Notes: generated from the letters alone by a model not told the origin. Shown: positions 17,788-27,295, counted from the first letter of the stretch. The stretch is DNA of 64,000 nucleotides from CAVQZA01 sp963718355 (GCA_963718355.1 CAVQZA010000004.1:1-64000), one strand, 5' to 3'. Numbers and translations: made by a program.

Positions 17788-19395
17788 CTAGGCGCCTTCG
17801 TACTCGGTGTCGGCAGGAAGCATGAACTCGCCTTCCTGCTTCGCCTCGAGCTGCTCGAGCTCGTCGTCGGAGCCCATGCGCACCGGTCCCTTGAACCACT
17901 TCTTCGCGGAGAGCATCCACCACCCGCCGAAGAGGATGAACGCGCCGCCCACCGTCAAGGGCGCATAGTTGACCGCATTCCAGGTGAAGCCCGTCCGCCA
18001 GGGGATCCCGGCAGGCGAGGTCGGGAGCATGAAGATCACCGAGATGAACACCACCCAGAGGATCGCGATGATGTTGATCCACTTGTAGTGCTTGCCGAGG
18101 CTCCAGGCTCCCTTCTCGAAGCTCGCACCCGCCTTGAAGCGCAGGATCACCGGCAGGATGAACGCGATGTAGAGGCACGTCGTCCCCACCGAGGTGCCGA
18201 CGTAGTACCCCGCGAGGTTGTTCCACCACGTCGGGATCAGCAGCGCGAAGCCGGCCACCGAAGCGCCGACCGCCGCATACACCGGAACGCGATGGCGCGA
18301 GACCCAGCGCCACGCGCTGTGACCAGGCACGGCCCGGTCGCGCGAGAACGCGAAGAGCATCCGCGAGCCGGAGGTGATGCACGCCGTCAGGCAGTAGAAC
18401 TGCGCGCAGACCACGATGAAGAGCAGGACCTCGGCCCAGTGCGTCCCCATCGACGTCTGCCAGATGTAGGTCGTGATGTACGTGAACTGCGTCTGGACCG
18501 CGACCTTGTTCGGGATCGCGAAGGTGATCGCCACGAGCAGGATGAACCCGGCGATCACGGAGACGACCACCGACCAGAGCATCCCGACCGCAGCCGAGCG
18601 CGACGCCTTGTGCGTCTCCTCGGACATGTGCGCGGAGGCGTCGTAGCCGGTCAGCGTGTACTGCGCCATCCCGATCGAGCCGATCAGGAAGACCATGAAG
18701 AAGGGCCAGACGCCCCACGTGTGGCCGCCGAAGCCCGAGTTGTTGATCGTCTGCGTGAAGACGTACTTCGCAGACTGGTGATGGCTCGGCACGAAGATGC
18801 AGGCGAACACGATGATCAGCGTCCCGATCACGTGCCAGTACGCCGAGATCGCGTTGATCAGTGACGTGATCCGGACGTCGAAGATGTTCACCACCGTCGC
18901 CGCCAGCATGAACGCGACGAAGAGATAGAAGATGTGGTGGATGTCGTTCGGGTAGCTCCAAAGCAGGTTGAAGAACGCCGTCGCGTAGATCGCGAGGCCG
19001 TAGGCAACGGCGCCGATGATCCCGATCAGGCCGAGCAGGTTGAACCAGCCCGTGAACCAGCCCCACGCGGGACTGCCGAGCTTGGACGACCAGTAGTACA
19101 GGCCGCCGGCCGTGGGATATGTCGAGGCGATCTCCGCCATCGAGAGCGCCACGAACGTCGTGAAGACGCCGACGATGATCCAGCCCCAGGTGACGGCCAC
19201 CGGGCCGCCCCACTGGAAGGCGAGGTAGTACGACGTCAGGCAGCCCGCCAGGATCGAGATGATCGTGAAGCTGATGGCGAAGTTCCGGAACACGCCCATT
19301 GCGCGGAAGAGCTCCTGCGCGTAGCCAAGCTTGTGGAGGATCTGCTCGTCCTCCGACGTGTGGATCGCGCCAGGTGTGGGCGCTTCGGTACTCAT
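17788..19395 (-). CDS. APC family amino acid/amine permease
   Basis: A 535-aa membrane transporter of the amino acid-polyamine-organocation superfamily, about 12 hydrophobic segments. Family signatures include FRNFAISFTIISILAGCLTS, ALSMAEIASTYPTAGGLYYW and MAQYTLTGYDASAHMSEET, typical of GABA/choline/polyamine permeases. GGGAGG precedes the ATG. It is divergent from the glutamine-synthetase-like gene, and the pair resembles puuP-puuA; substrate likely an amine or GABA-like compound. Hydrophilic acidic C-terminus. Confidence 0.92.
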   Translation of the reverse strand: MSTEAPTPGAIHTSEDEQILHKLGYAQELFRAMGVFRNFAISFTIISILAGCLTSYYLAFQWGGPVAVTWGWIIVGVFTTFVALSMAEIASTYPTAGGLYYWSSKLGSPAWGWFTGWFNLLGLIGIIGAVAYGLAIYATAFFNLLWSYPNDIHHIFYLFVAFMLAATVVNIFDVRITSLINAISAYWHVIGTLIIVFACIFVPSHHQSAKYVFTQTINNSGFGGHTWGVWPFFMVFLIGSIGMAQYTLTGYDASAHMSEETHKASRSAAVGMLWSVVVSVIAGFILLVAITFAIPNKVAVQTQFTYITTYIWQTSMGTHWAEVLLFIVVCAQFYCLTACITSGSRMLFAFSRDRAVPGHSAWRWVSRHRVPVYAAVGASVAGFALLIPTWWNNLAGYYVGTSVGTTCLYIAFILPVILRFKAGASFEKGAWSLGKHYKWINIIAILWVVFISVIFMLPTSPAGIPWRTGFTWNAVNYAPLTVGGAFILFGGWWMLSAKKWFKGPVRMGSDDELEQLEAKQEGEFMLPADTEYEGA

Positions 19396-19520
19396 GTGCC
19401 GCCTCCCTGCTCGTTGAACGAATTGATCCCGACCGCCGCACGGTAGGAACCCAAGGGGTATTCACTCCCGAAGCTCAGTTCCCTGTCAAGCCGAGTGTCG
19501 TCGCTGCATCGGACGGAGAT

Positions 19521-20867
19521 ATGCTCGTCGGCGTGCTGGAGTACGCGAAGCTCAAAGAGCTCGTCGCCTCGGGTGAGGTCGACACGGTGATCGTCGCCTT
19601 CACCGACATGCAGGGGCGCCTGATGGGCAAGCGCCTGCACGGCGAGTTCTTCGTCTCGGAGATGGACGGCGGCCACGAGGTCGAGGGCTGCAACTACCTG
19701 CTCACGCTGGATATGGAGATGGAGCCGCGACCCGGCTACGAGATGGCGAGCTGGGAGCGCGGCTACGGCGATTTCGGGCTCGAGCCGGACATGGCGTCGC
19801 TGCGCCGCATCCCGTGGCTCGAGGGGACGGCGATGATCCTGGCCGACGTCGTCTGGCATGACGGCTCGCCGGTGAAACCGTCGCCGCGGCAGGTGCTGAA
19901 GGCGCAGGTCGCGCGCGCCGAAGCGCTGGGCTTCACGCCGATGCTCGCCTCCGAGCTCGAGTTCTTCCTCTTCAAGGAGACCTACGCCGAGGCGCACGCG
20001 AAGCACTACCGCGACCTGACGCCGTCGGTGCCCTACATCCTCGATTACCACATCCTCGCCTCGACCTACGACGAGCCGCTGCTGCGCCAGATCCGCAACC
20101 ACATGCATGCTGCGGGGCTCCAGGTCGAGACCTCGAAGGGCGAGGCCTGGCCCGGCCAGCACGAGATCAACTTCCGCTACGCCGACGCGGTGACGATGGC
20201 CGACAACCACGTCGTCTACAAGAACGGCGCCAAGGAGATCGCGCACCTGAACGGCCAGTCGATCACGTTCATGGCCAAGCCCGATCACGCCTCGATCGGC
20301 TCGTCGTGCCACATCCACGCGTCGCTCTGGCGCGGCGACGAGAGCGCGTTCGCCGGCGAGTCGGACACGTTCAAGCAGTTCCTCGCGGGCCAGATCGCGT
20401 GCGCGCGCGAGCTCGCGATCTTCTTCGCGCCGACGATCAACTCGTACAAGCGCTACGCGGCCGCGAGCTGGGCGCCGACGACGCTCGCGTGGGGCCACGA
20501 CAACCGCACCTGCGGCTTCCGCATCGTCGGCAAGGGCCCGGCCCTGCGCGCGGAGACCCGGATTCCCGGGGCCGACGCGAACCCGTACCTCGCATTCGCG
20601 GCGATCATCGCGGCCGGCCTCTACGGGATCGAGAACGAGCTGCCGCTGCCGCCTCCGTTCGAGGGCAACGCCTACGAGTCCGACGTCGAGCGCTTCCCGC
20701 ACTCGCTGCGCGAAGCCGTCGCGGCGCTCGAGTCCGGCACGATGGCCCGCGCCGCGCTCGGCGACGAGGTCATCGACCACTACCTCAACTACGCGCGCAC
20801 CGAGCAGGCGCTGTTCGACAGCGTCGTCACCTGTTACGAGCGCGAGCGCATGTTCGAACGTGGCTAG
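19521..20867 (+). CDS. Glutamine synthetase family protein, probable gamma-glutamyl-amine ligase
   Basis: A 448-aa glutamine-synthetase-fold ligase (ATG after CGGACGGAG). Seen: the N-terminal beta-grasp VIVAFTDMQGRLMGKRL, ELEFFLFKE, PGQHEINFRYADAVTMADN, KPDHASIGSSCHIHASLW, NSYKRYAAASWAP and RIPGADANPYL. The PuuA/IpuC-type signatures and the neighbours (APC permease, gamma-glutamyl hydrolase, aldehyde dehydrogenase) argue for ATP-dependent gamma-glutamylation of an amine rather than ammonia assimilation. Its stop lies 8 nt inside the next gene. Confidence 0.9.
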   Translation: MLVGVLEYAKLKELVASGEVDTVIVAFTDMQGRLMGKRLHGEFFVSEMDGGHEVEGCNYLLTLDMEMEPRPGYEMASWERGYGDFGLEPDMASLRRIPWLEGTAMILADVVWHDGSPVKPSPRQVLKAQVARAEALGFTPMLASELEFFLFKETYAEAHAKHYRDLTPSVPYILDYHILASTYDEPLLRQIRNHMHAAGLQVETSKGEAWPGQHEINFRYADAVTMADNHVVYKNGAKEIAHLNGQSITFMAKPDHASIGSSCHIHASLWRGDESAFAGESDTFKQFLAGQIACARELAIFFAPTINSYKRYAAASWAPTTLAWGHDNRTCGFRIVGKGPALRAETRIPGADANPYLAFAAIIAAGLYGIENELPLPPPFEGNAYESDVERFPHSLREAVAALESGTMARAALGDEVIDHYLNYARTEQALFDSVVTCYERERMFERG

Positions 20868-21573
20868 CCGCCCGCTCATCGGCATCACCGCCTACGTCGA
20901 GCAGGCGCGCTGGGGCGCGTGGGACCTGCCCGCGTCGCTGATCCCGCTGATGTACATCCAGAAGGTCGAGGAGGCGGGAGGACGGCCGCTGCTCGTCCCG
21001 CCGACGGAGGACGGGATCGAGGAGACACTCGACGCGCTCGGCGGGATCGTGTTCTCCGGCGGCGCCGACCTCGACCCGGAGACCTACGGCGCGCCGACGC
21101 ATCCCGAGACGAACGGCCTGCGCCCCGAGCGCGACCGCGCCGAGTTCGCGCTGCTGACCGCGGCGCTCGAGCGCGACATGCCCGTCCTCGCGATCTGCCG
21201 CGGCAGCCAGGTGCTGAACGTCGCGCGCGGCGGCGACCTCGTCCAGCATTTGCCAGAGGTCGTCGGCGGCGACCGGCACAAGGAGACTCCGGGCGTCTTC
21301 GCCGACCACGACGTGACGGTCGAGCCGGGTACGACTTTGAGCTCGCTGCTCGGCGACCGCGCACCGGTGAAGTCGCACCATCACCAGGGCTTCGGCCGGG
21401 TCGGTGAGGGGCTCGAGCCGGTGGCGTGGGCCGAGGACGGGACGGTCGAGGCGCTCGAGGATCCCGACCGGCAGTTCGCCGTCGGCGTGCTCTGGCACCC
21501 GGAGGCGGGCGCCGACGACGCGCTCTTCCGCGCGCTCGTCGCTCAGGCTCGGGAGTACCGCTCTAGCCGCTAG
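20860..21573 (+). CDS. Gamma-glutamyl-gamma-aminobutyrate hydrolase-like class I amidotransferase
   Basis: A 237-aa class I glutamine amidotransferase fold (PuuD-like). Catalytic Cys in PVLAICRGSQVLNVARGG and the His/Glu in VGVLWHPEAG are present; the GGADLDPETYG motif is typical. It would release glutamate from gamma-glutamylated product. The GTG start overlaps the ligase stop by 8 nt, so the genes are coupled. Convergent with the membrane protein gene downstream. Confidence 0.93.
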   Translation: MASRPLIGITAYVEQARWGAWDLPASLIPLMYIQKVEEAGGRPLLVPPTEDGIEETLDALGGIVFSGGADLDPETYGAPTHPETNGLRPERDRAEFALLTAALERDMPVLAICRGSQVLNVARGGDLVQHLPEVVGGDRHKETPGVFADHDVTVEPGTTLSSLLGDRAPVKSHHHQGFGRVGEGLEPVAWAEDGTVEALEDPDRQFAVGVLWHPEAGADDALFRALVAQAREYRSSR

Positions 21574-22175
21574 CGAACGGCGGCGCTGTGGCCGGCACGG
21601 AGAGCGGCGGGCCTTCGGCAGGAGGCGGCTGCGGCGGCGGCGGGGCCGGAACCTCGCGGAGCATGGGCGGCAGCGGGGCTGGAGCCGGAGCGGCCGGCGG
21701 CGGCGCGGCGACGGGCGCGGGCGGCGGAGGAACGGGCGCGGGAGCCGGCGCGCGGGGCCGCAGCGACGGGAGCCGCAGCGACGGGAGCCGGCGGTCGGGC
21801 CGCAGTCGGGTTGGCTGCGCCGATCGCCGCGGCGATCAGCCGAGCCTGGACGGCGAGCGCCGACTCGAGCCGCCGCTCGATGTCGACCTGGAACAGCGCG
21901 GTCTGTGCCTGGACTCTGAGCCGGAACGCGCGACCCTCGCCGACCACGTAGCCGACGAGCACGCCGGCGAGCGCGCCGAGCAGGATCGTCGCGAACCCGA
22001 AGATCGCGGGAATCGGCCAGACCGAGGCGAGCGGGGTGAGCGGAACGGCGCCGAAGATCACGCCGACGACACCGCCGGTGACGGCGGAGCCGACCCGCAC
22101 GGAGTCGGCCTTCTTCAGCAGCTGATTGGCGAACTGCTCGAGAATCGTCGGATCGAATGCCTGCACGTTTTCCAC
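21570..22175 (-). CDS. Membrane protein with Ala/Pro-rich tail, tail apparently frameshifted
   Basis: A 201-aa protein from GTG 22175. Two hydrophobic helices (GGVVGVIFGAVPLTPLASVW; ILLGALAGVLVGYVV) are followed by an amphipathic stretch and PPAPVAAAPVAAAPR. The present frame then becomes Arg/Ala/Ser-rich, whereas the adjacent frame reads PAPAPVPPPPAPVAAPPPAA, continuing the Pro-rich tail to a stop at 21563-21565. A one-base change in the CGCGCG run near 21749-21754 would explain it. Function unknown. Confidence 0.6.
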   Translation of the reverse strand: MENVQAFDPTILEQFANQLLKKADSVRVGSAVTGGVVGVIFGAVPLTPLASVWPIPAIFGFATILLGALAGVLVGYVVGEGRAFRLRVQAQTALFQVDIERRLESALAVQARLIAAAIGAANPTAARPPAPVAAAPVAAAPRAGSRARSSAARARRRAAAGRSGSSPAAAHAPRGSGPAAAAAASCRRPAALRAGHSAAVR

Positions 22176-22233
22176 AGGCTCAGATAATCGGCTGCAACGG
22201 CCCGACGCTTTATAGGCGCGTTAGGCTGGCCCC

Positions 22234-23586
22234 GTGACGCTGACCATCCTGAACCCGGCCACCGAGCAGCGCCTGGCCCAGCTGGAGCGGGCCGGGGTTG
22301 AGGAAACCGACGCCGCGGTCGCCGCCGCGCGGGCCGCATATCCGGCCTGGCGAGCCGTGGCTCCGAACGATCGCGCCCGCCTCCTGCGCCGGCTGGCGAC
22401 CCTCGTCGAGGACAACCACGAGGAGCTGTCGCGGCTCGAGTCGCGCAACGTCGGCAAGCCGATCGCGGGTGCGCGCGGCGAGGTCGGGATGGTCGCGCAG
22501 GTCTTCCACTACTACGCGGGCGCAGTCGACAAGCACTACGGCGAGACGATTCCGGTCGCGGGCGGGGTCGACGTGACCTTCCGCGAGCCGCTCGGCGTCG
22601 TCGGGCTGATCGTGCCGTGGAACTTCCCGCTCAACATCGCGAGCTGGAAGCTCGGGCCGGCGCTTGCCTGCGGGAACACCGTTGTCCTGAAGCCCGCGGA
22701 GCTGACGCCGCTGACGGCCATGAGGCTCGGCGAGCTCGCGCTGGAGGCGGGCTTCCCCGAGGGCGTCGTGAACATCGTCGTCGGCAAGGGCTCCGTGGTC
22801 GGGCAGCGCCTCATCGAGCATCCCGACGTCGCCAAGATCGGCTTCACCGGGTCGACCGAGGTCGGGCAGGAGGTGATGCGCGGGGCCGCGGGGACGGTGA
22901 AGCGCGTCACGCTCGAGCTCGGGGGCAAGTCGGCCAACGTCGTCTTCGCGGACGCGGATCTCGAGAAGGCTGCCGCCGCGGCGCCCTACGCCGTCTTCGA
23001 CAACGCGGGGCAGGACTGCTGCGCGCGCTCGCGGATTCTTGTGGAGGCTGCGGCGTACGACCAGTTCGCCGAGCTGCTCGTCGCGGCGACCGCCGCAATG
23101 AAGGTCGGCGACCCGGAGGACGATGCGACCGAGATGGGCCCGCTCGTCTCCGCCGCGCACCGCGAGACCGTCTCCTCGTTCGTCGAGGGCACGCCGCTTT
23201 TCCAGGGCGAGGTCCCGGACGGCCCCGGCTTCTGGTTCCCGTGCACCCTGGTCGAGGCGACGAACGACGACCGCGTCGCGCGCGAGGAGGTCTTCGGCCC
23301 GGTCGCGGCGCTGATTCCCTTCAAGGACGAGGCCGAAGCGGTCAGGCTCGCAAACGACACGCCGTACGGCCTGAGCGGCTCGATCTGGACGCGCGACGGC
23401 GCCCGCGCACTGCGCGTCGCCCGCGCGCTCGAGACCGGCGTGCTCTCGGTCAACTCGAACAGCTCGGTGCGCGTCTCGACGCCGTTCGGCGGCTTCAAGC
23501 AGTCCGGCTTCGGCCGCGAGCTCGGGATGCACGCGCTGCAGAGCTACTCGGAGGTCAAGAACGTGTTCATCTCGACGGAGGAGTGA
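22234..23586 (+). CDS. Aldehyde dehydrogenase
   Basis: NAD(P)-dependent aldehyde dehydrogenase, 450 aa, GTG start. Motifs: LIVPWNFPLNIASWKLGPAL, GFTGSTEVGQEV, ELGGKSANVVF with the catalytic Glu, and NAGQDCCARSR with the catalytic Cys; NPVSYL-like end motif is TPFGGFKQSGFGRELG. It belongs to the betaine-aldehyde/gamma-glutamyl-aminobutyraldehyde subgroup by feel. It could oxidise the aldehyde formed from a gamma-glutamylated amine. Two bases separate it from the SDR gene, a two-gene operon. Confidence 0.93.
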   Translation: MTLTILNPATEQRLAQLERAGVEETDAAVAAARAAYPAWRAVAPNDRARLLRRLATLVEDNHEELSRLESRNVGKPIAGARGEVGMVAQVFHYYAGAVDKHYGETIPVAGGVDVTFREPLGVVGLIVPWNFPLNIASWKLGPALACGNTVVLKPAELTPLTAMRLGELALEAGFPEGVVNIVVGKGSVVGQRLIEHPDVAKIGFTGSTEVGQEVMRGAAGTVKRVTLELGGKSANVVFADADLEKAAAAAPYAVFDNAGQDCCARSRILVEAAAYDQFAELLVAATAAMKVGDPEDDATEMGPLVSAAHRETVSSFVEGTPLFQGEVPDGPGFWFPCTLVEATNDDRVAREEVFGPVAALIPFKDEAEAVRLANDTPYGLSGSIWTRDGARALRVARALETGVLSVNSNSSVRVSTPFGGFKQSGFGRELGMHALQSYSEVKNVFISTEE

Positions 23587-23588
23587 CG

Positions 23589-24359
23589 ATGGCCAGGCTC
23601 AACGGCAAGGTGTGCGTGATCACGGGTGCCGCCGGCGGGATCGGCCGCGAGGCGGCGAAGCTCTTCTCCGACGAGGGCGCGACGGTCTGCGTCGCCGACG
23701 TGAGCGCCGAGACCGGCGAGCCGGCGGCGGCCGAGTGCCGCGACGCGTTCTTCCACCAGGTGGACGTGACCGACGCGGCCAGCGTCGAGGGCCTCTACGC
23801 CGCGGTCGCGGAGCGCTGCGGCGGGATCGACGTGCTCTACAACAACGCGGGGATCATGCCGCCCGACGACGACTCGATCCTCACCACCGAGCCGGATGCC
23901 TGGGATCGCGTCCAGGCCGTCAACGCGAAGGGCGTCTACCTCTGCTGCAAGTACGGGATTCCGCATCTGCTCGAGCGCGGCGGCGGCTCCGTCATCAACG
24001 TCGCCTCGTTCGTCGCCCTGGTCGGCGCGGCCACGTCCCAGATCTCCTACACCGCCTCGAAGGGCGCAGTGCTGTCGATGTCGCGCGAGCTCTCCGTCCA
24101 GTTCGCGCGCCAGGGCGTGCGCGTGAACGCGCTCTGCCCCGGGCCGGTCGAGACGCCGATGCTGATGCGCCTCTTCAGCGCCGACCCGGCCGCGTACGAG
24201 CGGCGGCGGATCCACCTGCCGATGGGCCGCCTCGCGCAGGCGCGCGAGATCGCGAACGCGGCGCTCTTCCTCGCCTCGGAGGAGTCGAGCTACGTCAACG
24301 GTTCGACCTTCCTCGTCGACGGCGGCCTCACCGCGGCCTACGTCACCCCGGAAGGCTGA
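23589..24359 (+). CDS. SDR family oxidoreductase
   Basis: A 256-aa classical short-chain dehydrogenase: VITGAAGGIGREAA, LYNNAGIM, catalytic Ser/Tyr/Lys in NVASF and SYTASKGAV, and the C-terminal GSTFLVDGGLTAAY. It follows the aldehyde dehydrogenase by 2 nt with GGAGGAG as ribosome site, so it probably acts on a related alcohol/aldehyde. Its 3' end overlaps the convergent secreted-protein gene by 17 bp. Confidence 0.93.
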   Translation: MARLNGKVCVITGAAGGIGREAAKLFSDEGATVCVADVSAETGEPAAAECRDAFFHQVDVTDAASVEGLYAAVAERCGGIDVLYNNAGIMPPDDDSILTTEPDAWDRVQAVNAKGVYLCCKYGIPHLLERGGGSVINVASFVALVGAATSQISYTASKGAVLSMSRELSVQFARQGVRVNALCPGPVETPMLMRLFSADPAAYERRRIHLPMGRLAQAREIANAALFLASEESSYVNGSTFLVDGGLTAAYVTPEG

Positions 24360-25500
24360 GCGCCCCGGCCTTGTAGTACGCACGCGCCTGCGCGCGGAAG
24401 TAGCCGCCGTCGTCGTCGGCCGAGAGCGAGGGGCGCGTGTTGCCGTCGACCGGCGCAGGATTCGTGACGCCGTCCTTGTCCGCGTCGCACGCGCAGGTCG
24501 TTCCGCCGGCGCCACCGCCGAAGAGGAACGCGACGTAGCCCGCGGCCGCGTAAGCGCGCAGATGCGCGCGGCTCTGGTCGCCGAGCAGCCACTGGACGCG
24601 GTTGTCCTGAAAGTGGCCCCAGGTGTTGTTCATCGCGCTCATCAGCGTGTTGCCGAGCGGGATCTGCCACGCCGCCATCCGGACCCCGGCGAGCTTCACG
24701 AAGGTCGCGCCGTACAGGAGGTGCCGGTGGAAGTCGGCGGGCGCGAACCACGTCTTCGCGTTGCCCTGGATCTTCTCGTAGAAGCCCGCGTCGCGATCGG
24801 AGAAGTCCTCGAAGGAGAGGTCGAACTTCGCGTGCAGCGCGAGGTAGAAATTCGCCGACTCGGTCGCGTAGGCCCGCACCGTCGCGTTGCTCGGCTTCTC
24901 GTAGACGATGTCGTGCTTAGTCCCCCAGCCGCTCATGTGGTAGGCGAGGATCACATTGGGCGCGAGCTGATTGCGCAGGCTGACCCACTGCTGCGCGAAC
25001 GCAGAACCGAGGGCCACGGCATTGGCCTGCTCGATGTACCCCCATAGGTCGGGCTCGACGTGGACGACGACCGGCTTCTTCCCGCGCACGCGCTGGAAGA
25101 GCAGCCGCACGTCGGCCCAGTAGGCCTGCATCAGCGCCGGGTCGCGCAGGTGCGCGAGGTCGGCGGTCGCCTCGTCGCCGGTCGCGCCTTTCGACTGGAG
25201 CAGTTGGTAGTAGGTGAGCACCGGGATCTCGCCGTGAGCCCACGATTCCTGGACGTACATCGAGGCGAACGTGCCGTTCGGGTTCCAGGTCGCCCAGCCG
25301 TTGCCCGTGTTCACGCCGCCGGCGAGGTACTGGTAGCGGAAGCCGAACGGAGCCGAGGCGTGGAGCGCAGCCGCGCCGCCCGGCGAGTCGCTCAGCCCGA
25401 GCTGCATGGTCGCCGGCCAGCCGTGCGGCAGCGGCGGCAGCTTCGCCGCGGCGGGCGACGCGAAGGCGAGAGCGGCGAGCAAGGCGACCAAGAAGCGCAT
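24343..25500 (-). CDS. Secreted glycosidase-like protein
   Basis: A 385-aa exported protein with signal peptide MRFLVALLAALAFASPAAA. The body looks like a TIM-barrel glycoside hydrolase (IPVLTYYQLLQS; KKPVVVHVEPDLWGYIEQ; FDLSFEDFSDRDAGFY), with E in VHVEPD as a candidate acid/base. Near the end CACDADKDGVTN resembles a calcium-binding loop. I cannot assign a GH family. A 47-bp gap containing the palindrome CCTACGTAGG (25530-25539) separates it from the divergent ABC genes. Confidence 0.7.
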   Translation of the reverse strand: MRFLVALLAALAFASPAAAKLPPLPHGWPATMQLGLSDSPGGAAALHASAPFGFRYQYLAGGVNTGNGWATWNPNGTFASMYVQESWAHGEIPVLTYYQLLQSKGATGDEATADLAHLRDPALMQAYWADVRLLFQRVRGKKPVVVHVEPDLWGYIEQANAVALGSAFAQQWVSLRNQLAPNVILAYHMSGWGTKHDIVYEKPSNATVRAYATESANFYLALHAKFDLSFEDFSDRDAGFYEKIQGNAKTWFAPADFHRHLLYGATFVKLAGVRMAAWQIPLGNTLMSAMNNTWGHFQDNRVQWLLGDQSRAHLRAYAAAGYVAFLFGGGAGGTTCACDADKDGVTNPAPVDGNTRPSLSADDDGGYFRAQARAYYKAGALSLPG

Positions 25501-25547
25501 GTCGTATTAGACGCCGTAGCGAGGGGAAACCTACGTAGGCTAGGACG

Positions 25548-26525
25548 ATGAGCGAGCAGCACGCGATCGAGGTGGAGAACCTCGTCAGGGAGTTCAAGAA
25601 GGGCCCGCGGGCGGTCGACGGAATCGACCTGTACGTCTCGCCGGGCGAGATCTACGGCTTTCTCGGCCCGAACGGCGCGGGCAAGTCGACGACGGTGCTG
25701 ATGCTGACCACGCTGCTGCCGCCCACGTCAGGGACGGCGCGCGTGGCGGGCTTCGACGTGGTCGAGGACGGGCCCGAGGTGCGCAAGGCGATCGGCGCCG
25801 CGCTCCAGGAGGCCGCGCTCGATCCGCTGCTCACCGGCCGTGAGCACCTGCGCCTCCAGGCGAGCCTCCAGGCGCTCCCGCGCGCCGAGCGCCAGCCGCG
25901 CGCCGACGAGCTGCTCGAGCGCGTCGGGCTCACCGACGCGGCCGACCGCCGTATCAAGGGCTACTCCGGTGGGATGAAGCGCCGCCTCGACCTCGCCCTC
26001 GCGCTCGTCCACCGCCCGCGAATCCTCTTCCTCGACGAGCCGACGACCGGCCTCGACATCCAGAGCCGGACCGCGCTGTGGGAGGAGGTGAGCCGCCTCG
26101 CGAGGGACGAGGGCGTCACCGTGTTCCTCACGACGCAGTACCTCGAGGAGGCCGACGTGCTCGCCGACCGCGTCGGGATCATCGACCACGGCCACATCGT
26201 CGCCGAGGGCACGCCGGACGCGCTGAAGGCCGAGATCGGACGCCCGACCGTCGAGGTCGTCCCCGCCGACCCCGCGGAAGCCGACCGCGCCGCTGCGATC
26301 CTCTCGCGCTTCGGCGAGTCCGTCGCGTCGGTGCACGGCGTCGCGGTCCGGCTCAAGACGGGCCAGGCCGACCTCGCCGAGATCGTGCGAGCTCTCGATG
26401 CCGAGCACGTCGCCATCGGCCAGCTCCAGCTGCACCAGCCCTCGCTCGACGACGTGTTCCTGGTCAAGACCGGACGCTCGCTGGAGGGCTCGGACGACGA
26501 CGGCCTCGTGATGGAGTCCGCTTGA
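25548..26525 (+). CDS. ABC transporter ATP-binding protein (DrrA-like)
   Basis: A 325-aa ATPase of the drug-resistance/Daunorubicin exporter type. Walker A GPNGAGKSTT, signature YSGGMKRRLDLALAL, Walker B ILFLDEPTTGLD, and the DrrA-type C-terminal extension (EIVRALDAEHVAIGQLQLHQ then PSLDDVFL). It is coupled to two permeases downstream (TTGA and ATGA overlaps). Cargo unknown. Confidence 0.94.
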   Translation: MSEQHAIEVENLVREFKKGPRAVDGIDLYVSPGEIYGFLGPNGAGKSTTVLMLTTLLPPTSGTARVAGFDVVEDGPEVRKAIGAALQEAALDPLLTGREHLRLQASLQALPRAERQPRADELLERVGLTDAADRRIKGYSGGMKRRLDLALALVHRPRILFLDEPTTGLDIQSRTALWEEVSRLARDEGVTVFLTTQYLEEADVLADRVGIIDHGHIVAEGTPDALKAEIGRPTVEVVPADPAEADRAAAILSRFGESVASVHGVAVRLKTGQADLAEIVRALDAEHVAIGQLQLHQPSLDDVFLVKTGRSLEGSDDDGLVMESA

Positions 26526-27295
26526 ACACGCTCGACCAGATCTACCTGCTCGGGCGCCGCTCGGTGGTGCGCACGATGCGCCAGCCCGCGAACATCATCG
26601 CGCCCGTCGTCTTCCCGCTGATGCTGCTCGCCGTCAACTCGGGCGGCCTGCGCGCCGAGACGCATCTGCCCGGCTTCCCGACGCCGTCGATCACCGCGTT
26701 CATCCTCGCCGTGCCGTTCATCCAGGGCGCGCTCTTCGCGACCATGAACACGGGCACCGACTTCGCGCGCGACATCCAGACGGGCTTCCTGAGCCGGCTC
26801 TCGCTGACGCCGATGCGCGGCGTGGCGCTGCTCGTCGGCCAGCTCGGCGGCACCATCACGCTCGGCCTCTTCCAGGCGGTCGTCTACATCGCGGTCGGCC
26901 TGATCATCGGCGTCCGCTTCGCCTCGGGCCCACTCGGGGTGCTCGTGCTGCTCGGCTTCTACACCCTCGTCGTGCTCGCGTTCGGCGCGCTCGGCCTCTT
27001 CGCCGCGCTCCGCACCGGCTCGGGCGAGGCCGTGCAGGGCCTCTTTCCCGCGTTCTTCGTGTTCCTGTTCCTCTCGTCGATGGCGATCCCACGGAACCTG
27101 ATGTCGGTGACCTGGTTCCGCGACGTCGCGACTGTGAACCCCGTCTCGTATCTGATCGAGGGCGTCCGCAGCCTGATCGTGATCGGCTGGGACGGCGAGG
27201 CGCTCGCGCTCGGGTTCGGGATCGCGATCGTCGTCGCGGCGATCGCGATCACGCTCGCCGCGTTCTCGCTGAGCTCGAGACTGGCGCGCGCATGA
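26522..27295 (+). CDS. ABC-2 type permease, first subunit
   Basis: A 257-aa ABC-2 membrane protein with about six hydrophobic segments. The TTG start overlaps the ATPase stop (TTGA at 26522-26525), giving MNTLDQIYLLGRRSVVRTMR. Typical ABC-2 features are a cytoplasmic N-terminus, the central FARDIQTGFLSRLSLTPMRG loop and NPVSYLIEGVRSLIV near the end. Functions with the ATPase and the next permease as an exporter. Confidence 0.92.
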   Translation: MNTLDQIYLLGRRSVVRTMRQPANIIAPVVFPLMLLAVNSGGLRAETHLPGFPTPSITAFILAVPFIQGALFATMNTGTDFARDIQTGFLSRLSLTPMRGVALLVGQLGGTITLGLFQAVVYIAVGLIIGVRFASGPLGVLVLLGFYTLVVLAFGALGLFAALRTGSGEAVQGLFPAFFVFLFLSSMAIPRNLMSVTWFRDVATVNPVSYLIEGVRSLIVIGWDGEALALGFGIAIVVAAIAITLAAFSLSSRLARA

